Assembly: GCF_019649055.1 (NCBI RefSeq)
Contig: NW_026570370.1
Span: 124,001-188,000 of the forward strand
Reading direction: 5' to 3'
Length of the DNA: 64,000 bases
From: Paramacrobiotus metropolitanus
Taxonomy: Eukaryota > Tardigrada > Eutardigrada > Parachela > Macrobiotidae
In this document: positions 58,895-64,000 of the stretch, piece by piece
Layout: every line of letters starts with the position of its first letter
How positions within the stretch are numbered: position 1 is the first letter of the stretch
The notes under the pieces: generated by a model
Database searches by the model: none
What the model saw: the letters and a program-made list of their open reading frames with translations, nothing else
What the model was told of the DNA's origin: nothing
Position numbers and translations under genes: made by a program

Positions 58895-59332
58895 TTAAGG
58901 GAAGTGGGCCGGTACATGGTACCAATTGGTACCATGTACCGGCCCACTTCCCACGAATTTGCAAATTCGTGTTCATGCACGAAAACTTCAACTTCGCGCA
59001 CTTCGAAATACATTTTTGTTGCGGTTAATGACATTCTGTAGCCAGACGATTTGTATACACTGGCGCGAAAACCGTTTGTGCGCGCAACATCCGGTTAGAG
59101 AATTATGGCTGTTAGAAAATTCCAAAAAGTTTAAGTGCATTCAGGGGTACCAACAGCCATAGCTCCCGAACCGGATGTTGCGATCGCAAACGGTTTCCAC
59201 GCCTGTGTATACAAATTTTTTGGCTACAGAGTTTCACAAACTGAAACAAAAATGTGTTTGGGAGTGCGCGAAAGTGAAAGTTTACGTGCATGTACACGAA
59301 TTTGATACCATGTACCGGGCCACTTCCCTTAA
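58895..59332. mobile_element. TTAA-flanked foldback element (438 bp)
   Basis: TTAA at 58895-58898 and at 59329-59332 bound the unit. Ends are TTAAGGGAAGTGGGCCGGTA and the complement with one or two changes. The inside is a long inverted repeat: the GCGCGCAACATCCGGTTxGxGA block (near 59085) is repeated inverted near 59165. It splits the receptor flank at a site that is uninterrupted in copies A and B, so the insertion is real. No transposase is encoded. Confidence 0.8.
58898..58954. repeat. Long perfect palindrome at the element end
   Basis: The sequence around GGTACCAATTGGTACC (58918-58933) reads the same on both strands for about 52 bases, GGAAGTGGGCC on one side and GGCCCACTTCC on the other. 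A second palindrome (CACGAATTTGCAAATTCGTG) follows directly. Confidence 0.9.
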
Positions 59333-59597
59333 ACGGCAAACCCAGCCGCTTTGCCATGCTTTAACGGCACGCATTGTTATTGCAGTAATTTTAAATCCGC
59401 AAAAACAAGAAAATCAGGGCGAAGCGGCGGCAAGGAATTTAGGATAAACAAAACGATTAAGAGTACTGTTGTGTCAGTAATCACTAATCAGTATTCCCGC
59501 GCAGCGCAAAATAATGGAGGTGTTTCAATGGTATTAGTTTTCATATCGTCATTTACGTTGCTACAGCTATATATGGTTTGAGCAGAAAGCAAACTTT

Positions 59598-59690
59598 CGG
59601 TCAGCAACATGTCGGTCAGCGAGCTGTGTAAGTCAACAGCATGTCGGTCAGCAACTTGTCGGGCAGCAAGTTGGAGGTCGGCGAATTGAC
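59598..59690. repeat. GTCGGTCAGCAAC tandem repeat
   Basis: Four to five imperfect copies of a unit of about 17-25 bp built from GTCGGTCAGC, next to the copy C flank. Confidence 0.7.
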
Positions 59691-59780
59691 GTGCTACCAG
59701 AATATCCAGCCAAAAATTAACACGATCCGCTCCAACAGCCGGAATCCACGGGAGAGGTGCAGACAATAAAAAAGGCACTA

Positions 59781-60428
59781 TTACGATTGCGGACCGTTCG
59801 TGACGTCGTAATGCATATCCGAAAGTAAGTCAGTTTATGCATACATTTTTTGTCGATATACGAGTAATAAGAGTACCCGCTAATTTCCGTATTCCGCTAA
59901 TTTACAGTAGCTGGGTAGTTACTAGTTTGAGTAGTACAATTGTATATAGTAACTCACCCGTCCAAGTGGGTTAAAGGCGCTTATACGATCTGTTGGCTTT
60001 ACTAAACATTAACCAGAAAACGCGCTTTCCATGTTCAAAGAACATTCAAAAATATTATCCGCTGGTAAGGGCGGCTCCATGGTAATATCCAAATTCAGAT
60101 CTATATTGCCACGACTGGGATACACCAGAGCCGGCAAACCAGAAAAAAACTGACCAAAACCAATATTATATTCTGAAAGCCCGTAGTCGAAAACCCGGCC
60201 AGATAGTATTCATTTCTTTCAAAACCTCTTCCGCTTCGAACGCCAAAGCGGAAGAGTTTTGACTACCTTCACCAAATGCAAATAAATTATTATTATAATA
60301 TTTATCATCGTGGTATCTTCAGCCAGGCAAAATGTTGCCACGTAAACCAACGAAAATATACAATAGTTAAAAAGTGAGTCTTTTCTACTATGTAATTAAA
60401 TTATCAGAATGAATTTAATTATAGGGTG
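59781..60428. other. Spacer, no gene
   Basis: AT-rich. A short inverted repeat TTCCGCTTCGAACGCCAAAG/CGGAAGAG near 60225-60255. Otherwise nothing. Confidence 0.45.
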
Positions 60429-60645
60429 GTAGGTGAGCGGTTGACCGAGCTGTCATTAATGTCTGGTGCACAGCGCCCGTTAGGTGAACGAGTGACCAAG
60501 TTCCCCTACTGTCCAGTGTACAAAGCCCATAAAGGAACGAGTGACCGAGCTACCACTACTGACCGGTGCAAAGAGCCCGGTAGGCGAGGCTGAGGTAAGC
60601 GGGTGACCGAGCTGTCACCACTGTCCCGTAATACTCTCCAGTCCT
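60429..60645. repeat. Minisatellite of about 53 bp, 4 copies
   Basis: Units contain GTGACCGAGCT, CACTACTGxCCxGTGCA and AGCCCGTTAGG-like parts in the same order. The copies are diverged. Confidence 0.75.
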
Positions 60646-60677
60646 GTCCTGTCCAGTGCACTCGCACTGCTTCAAAT

Positions 60678-61180
60678 TTAAGGGATTTTGACAGGTACAT
60701 ACCACATATCGAAAGCACCAAATTCGGGTAAATCCACGGGAAATTTCACTGCTGCGCAATCTTAAACACTTTTTTTGCGTTGCTTTATGACATTTTGTAG
60801 CCGAAGGATTTGTATATACGTAGGCGTGAAATCCGTTTGCGTTCAAAAAATCATTTTAAGATTTTAAAAAAATGGCGCAACTGTGGTTGGGTGCAAAAAC
60901 GATTTTAATGTACATGTGCGTTTAAATGCAAAATTCGAAGAAGATCGGTTTATAATGAGACTTTTGGTACACTTGAATGCATTCGGATTTTGATTCACCC
61001 ATAATTTTCCAACCGGATGTTGCGCGCGCAAAACGGATTCCACGCCTACGTATACGAATCATTTGCCTACAAATATCACAAAGCAACGCAAAAAAGTCTT
61101 TGGGAGCGCGCGATATCGAACGTTCTCGTGGATGTACACGAATTTGGTGCTATGCACCGGGTCAAATCCCTGAAGTGTTT
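60678..61180. mobile_element. Inverted pair of TTAA-type elements
   Basis: A half copy (60678-60860, starting TTAAGGGATTTTGACAGGTA) faces a nearly full copy in reverse (about 60905-61180, ending GCACCGGGTCAAATCCCT). The pair resembles the foldback structure at 58895-59332 in an older state. Confidence 0.6.
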
Positions 61181-62003
61181 AAAATCTTTGCAATGTAAGA
61201 GAGTGAGGGAAATTTATAAAGTTCCTGTGTACATAATTGCATAAATTTGGTTCCATGGTTCCATTGCATAAATTGCACAAACTGGCCCTTTACCGGTGGT
61301 CTTTCCACCTTCACAGCAGACGCTGCCGGGTTAATGCAACGGGGCTCACGGCGAAACTATAATGCAAGTTGCTGCATGTAAAGAAACTTAATAAAGTGCA
61401 GACTGAAATCTTTATATTCTCGAGCTAGTTGTGCCACTTTCAAGGAAAATGCTTGCGGGGCGCTCTCACCAACAATCGCTTAATAATAGGAAACAGGTTA
61501 GCGTTTGTTGAATACTCACGCCATTTGGGCCACCAGACACCTGGGCCACCTAAGAAAACTAAGAAGCTGAAAAAAACATAAGAAGCCTACAAACTAAAAA
61601 ACATATGAAACATAAAAAACCAAAGAACCAAAACCCCTCTGACTGTGAGCAGGCCCTGCCGATGGAAACCGGGAAACAACCGAAAAATGCATGGATGGTG
61701 GAATCGAACCCCGGCTACGTCGAAAGATCAGCGTAAGCAGTACCACTGCACCACGGCGCAAAGTGTTAAAAATTTTTAAAACCCAGTCGCTGTACGTCAG
61801 CCGCTTCTTTCCTTACAGGGCAAAGACGTACCAGTATAAAAAACGAAGTATACGGTGGCCGAAGTGGCAGTCATCGTCTGTGCTTGCTGGTTGCTTATTG
61901 TAGCGTATAAATTCCTGGTAGGTGACCTTTGCGTTTTTCTTAGCAGAGATCAAGAAAAATGACGAAACAAATTCATCGTTAGAAAATTTAACAGATTCAC
62001 GAC
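61181..62003. other. Spacer with SINE
   Basis: No gene. Contains a run of AAACxTAAAAAACAxAxGAA at 61560-61640 and the SINE below. Confidence 0.45.
61650..61762 (-). repeat. tRNA-derived SINE, minus copy
   Basis: On the minus strand: A box TGGTGCAGTGGTA, B box GGGTTCGATTCC, then the body ATTTTTCGGTTGTTTCCCGG, as in the copy at 50050. Confidence 0.6.
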
Positions 62004-62004
62004 A

Positions 62005-62504
62005 CATTTAGCTCGAGGACTGGAGTTTCTGCACGGGAACGGCATTATCAATGGAGATTTTAAGCCCGAAAACATCCTCGTACAAATCTTAGAGGGTGCT
62101 CGCGAAAAGCTACTGATCGCCGATTGAGACGATCTGGTTCAAATCCGCAAAAGCCATACTTATGCCGGAGATTTTCTGCAGCTTCGGCGGCATAACGCGC
62201 TATATGTCACCGGAGGAGCTGAAAAAATTCGCGCATACGAGTGAAGCGCAACCAGGAAGGAAAACGGATATTGGGAGTCTGGGCTGTATAATTCTGGAGA
62301 TGTCTGAAAGCCAGAAAAGTATACGCATAAAGCGACACGTATAGGATCGCTTCCGACATCAGCAGTAGTCTCGGGGCGTGGTCACTGCTGATATTGGAAG
62401 CGACCTTCCTAATCACCAGTATGCACATCTGATCATCGACGGGTGCATGCCAATTGTTAGTGAGAATGTTCATAAACCTTGCCGCGGCTCATCGGATACT
62501 GCAT
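62005..62504 (+). pseudogene. Third kinase of the HGD/DLD family, decayed
   Basis: The C-lobe of the same kinase type: LEFLHGNGIINGDFKPENIL (HRD to NGD), then LLIAD-stop-DDLVQ where a TGA (62125-62127) replaces the middle codon of DLD, then after a frame change TRYMSPEELKKF and DIGSLGCIILEM, and after another break HQYAHLIIDGCMPI, which aligns with RYAALIMDGYAPL of the 8743-11508 gene. A small inverted repeat at 62347-62403 (TCGCTTCC...GGAAGCGA) interrupts it. The N-lobe is absent. Not functional. Confidence 0.8.
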
Positions 62505-62742
62505 GATTCGAGTTAGTGAAACAGGATATGTGCAGACACACTGTTGGGAATCTACAGGCACGAAAAGAAACAGTTTATTGTATTTTTGGCTTGCAAACGA
62601 CGTCTCGTGGTGGATAACGTGCTGTTGTTTGATCCTGTAATTGTTTCTTTCTTTGCAGTGCGAGAAATATTCGTAGCATATGGGAACCCTTTATCGTATC
62701 TACAGGTTTAAATCGAAAATTATGTTCATTCAGCTATAAGGA

Positions 62743-63538
62743 ACGATGCAGCTTTTACAGATATGTATGATGTATACCATTTGTGGAAGGTAGCTGAAGG
62801 CCCATGGCGTAGAATTAAGCCGATGTTGACCGTTGATGCGTTTGTGGTACAGCGCAAGGTTTCTATTTGGAATGGGGGCAAAGTTTTTGCGGAAGTGAAC
62901 TCTTTCACTGCTGGATCTGCTCCATGAGAACTGCTTTGCAGGACCTTATATCCAAAACAGCAGCCTTCGCATTCAAAAGATTTACGACACTTAACACTTA
63001 ACAAATTTTACGGAACTTTTTTGTTGCAGTTAGGACGAAGACGACATTGAGAAAGATGCATTTGGCCAGCACATATATTATATCAGATGGAACCGCCCTT
63101 TGCGGTACGATGCGGTGAACAACAAATCGGAATCCATCCTCGATCTGCCCGAGGTGCGCAGAAAGTTTGCAATAACTGTAGTCTGTAGTGAATGGATACA
63201 TCTACATTATGGGTGGAAACGTTTGTACAAATGAAGAAGACACCCAGCCGACTACAACAGCCGACTGCATTCGTCTGAACATGGATGCTCCTGCATCAGT
63301 TTAGGAAAAGACAGCCGCTCTTGCAGTCGAGAGCTTTCCACACCGCTTGCGATGTAAAGGATCGAATCTGTGTTTGCGGCGGCGAAGATTCTACACAAAA
63401 GTGTGCGCTTTCAATAGAGTTTTGCGACGCAAAAACCGATGCATGGTCTAACGTTCAGTTGCTGGAAAAAATATCCATCTGCTTCTCAGATTTGTGCTTA
63501 ACGCCGACCCCCACCTTTTTGGACGATCTTCTATAGCA
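62743..63538 (+). pseudogene. Kelch-repeat fragments, probably the C-terminal part of the third kinase gene
   Basis: Blade-like peptides occur in three frames: GPWRRIKPM...IWNGGKVFAEV (62743-62928), LDLPEVRRKFAITVV then GYIYIMGGNV (63130-63300, TAG at 63301), and SRAFHTACDVKDRICVCGGE...CDAKTDAWSNV (63320-63440). The GG, Y and W spacing is typical for kelch beta-propellers. A good acceptor (CTTTCTTTGCAG, about 62660) lies between kinase and kelch parts, so they may once have been exons of one gene. Frameshifts and stops make it a pseudogene. Confidence 0.65.
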
Positions 63539-64000
63539 GCGTTGACTGTTACTATACTGTAGACAGAGAGATTAAAATAGATATTTCTGATAGAATCACG
63601 GTGACGTAGTTCCAATCCTTCAAGCAATTGATTTTGGAATGCGGCGAAAAGGTTAGCATGTTAATAAATGTCGGAACGCCGGTGTAAATTTTTTTTTTAT
63701 GCGGGCGCAAAATGGTTAATTATTCATCTTGACTTCCGACAAGGATGATCGGGATTCAAAGTGTGCACTCGTGTCGTTCTCGTGATGTAGCGATGGTACT
63801 AGTATATACATATTTCTGCAAACTTTTGGTGGTTTTTTTTTGCTTTTTGAATTGCGCAATGTTCTGCGACGGGAGTAGTGCGGAAAATGTGCGAGTACAG
63901 CAGATTGTGGTGCACATGCTTAACATTTCTACTGGTTTTTATTCCCAGTTTTATTTGATTGCTTGCCCTGCGCGCCAAAGACAATCGAAACTGGGTAAAA
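63539..64000. other. Spacer, no gene
   Basis: AT-rich, nothing recognised up to the window end. Confidence 0.5.

Larger units (their letters stand above)
58547..59780 (-). repeat. Receptor 5' flank, copy C, interrupted
   Basis: 58547-58894 and 59333-59780 follow 13290-13600 and 13660-13930, with the shared GGATTxCAAATCGACGTCAG, CTGTCAACxTCCCTAATTAT and GGAGAGGTGCAGACA-like blocks. The element at 58895-59332 interrupts it. Confidence 0.65.

Noticed and set aside
62005-62504. Third kinase as a functional pseudokinase
   Set aside because: It has an in-frame TGA at the metal-binding motif, two further frame breaks and no N-lobe.

Overview
The window is animal nuclear DNA. Genes are split by short GT-AG introns, coding blocks sit in AT-rich spacers, and there is a complete LTR retroelement with an envelope gene plus MITE-, SINE- and MULE-type repeats. 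A lineage-specific rhodopsin-type receptor, an F-box gene with an unfamiliar N-terminal domain and modular protein kinases recall gene families seen in tardigrades. My best guess is therefore a tardigrade, or at least an ecdysozoan; this rests on protein style, not on a marker gene.

Layout. 0-6 kb: mostly AT-rich spacer with two GC-rich islands on the minus strand that look like exons. 6.2-14 kb: a receptor gene broken by one frameshift, a minus-strand gene fusing a protein kinase to an Hsp70-like domain, and a decayed second receptor copy with the same upstream flank. 15-19.4 kb: a Ser/Asp-rich gene, a transposon with long terminal inverted repeats, and spacer. 19.4-22.4 kb: a second kinase of the same family, fused to a coiled coil and a P-loop NTPase domain. 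23.66-37.68 kb: a 14-kb Ty3/Gypsy-type element on the minus strand with identical LTRs, a 4-bp target duplication, a cluster of small related ORFs before gag, a broken pol, and a spliced envelope region. 37.7-47 kb: gene-poor DNA with a long hairpin, an inverted GTTCCA minisatellite and a second Ser/Asp-rich gene. 47-50 kb: a three-exon F-box gene. 50-53 kb: SINE, palindromic AT satellite and other simple repeats. 53.2-55.4 kb: a five-exon MULE-type transposase-derived gene. 57-61.8 kb: a retroelement endonuclease fragment, a third copy of the receptor flank hit by two insertions, and TTAA-flanked foldback elements. 62-63.5 kb: a decayed third kinase followed by a kelch-repeat fragment.

The most interesting theme is the kinase family. 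Three loci share an unusual kinase core (HRD replaced by HGD or NGD, DFG replaced by DLD), yet each is followed by a different module: an Hsp70-like domain that has lost its ATPase residues, a coiled coil with a P-loop domain, and kelch repeats. This is the pattern expected of a modular receptor or adaptor family. The second theme is the retroelement, whose identical LTRs imply recent insertion while its reading frames are broken many times, and which carries an unrecognised family of small CPCC-motif proteins.
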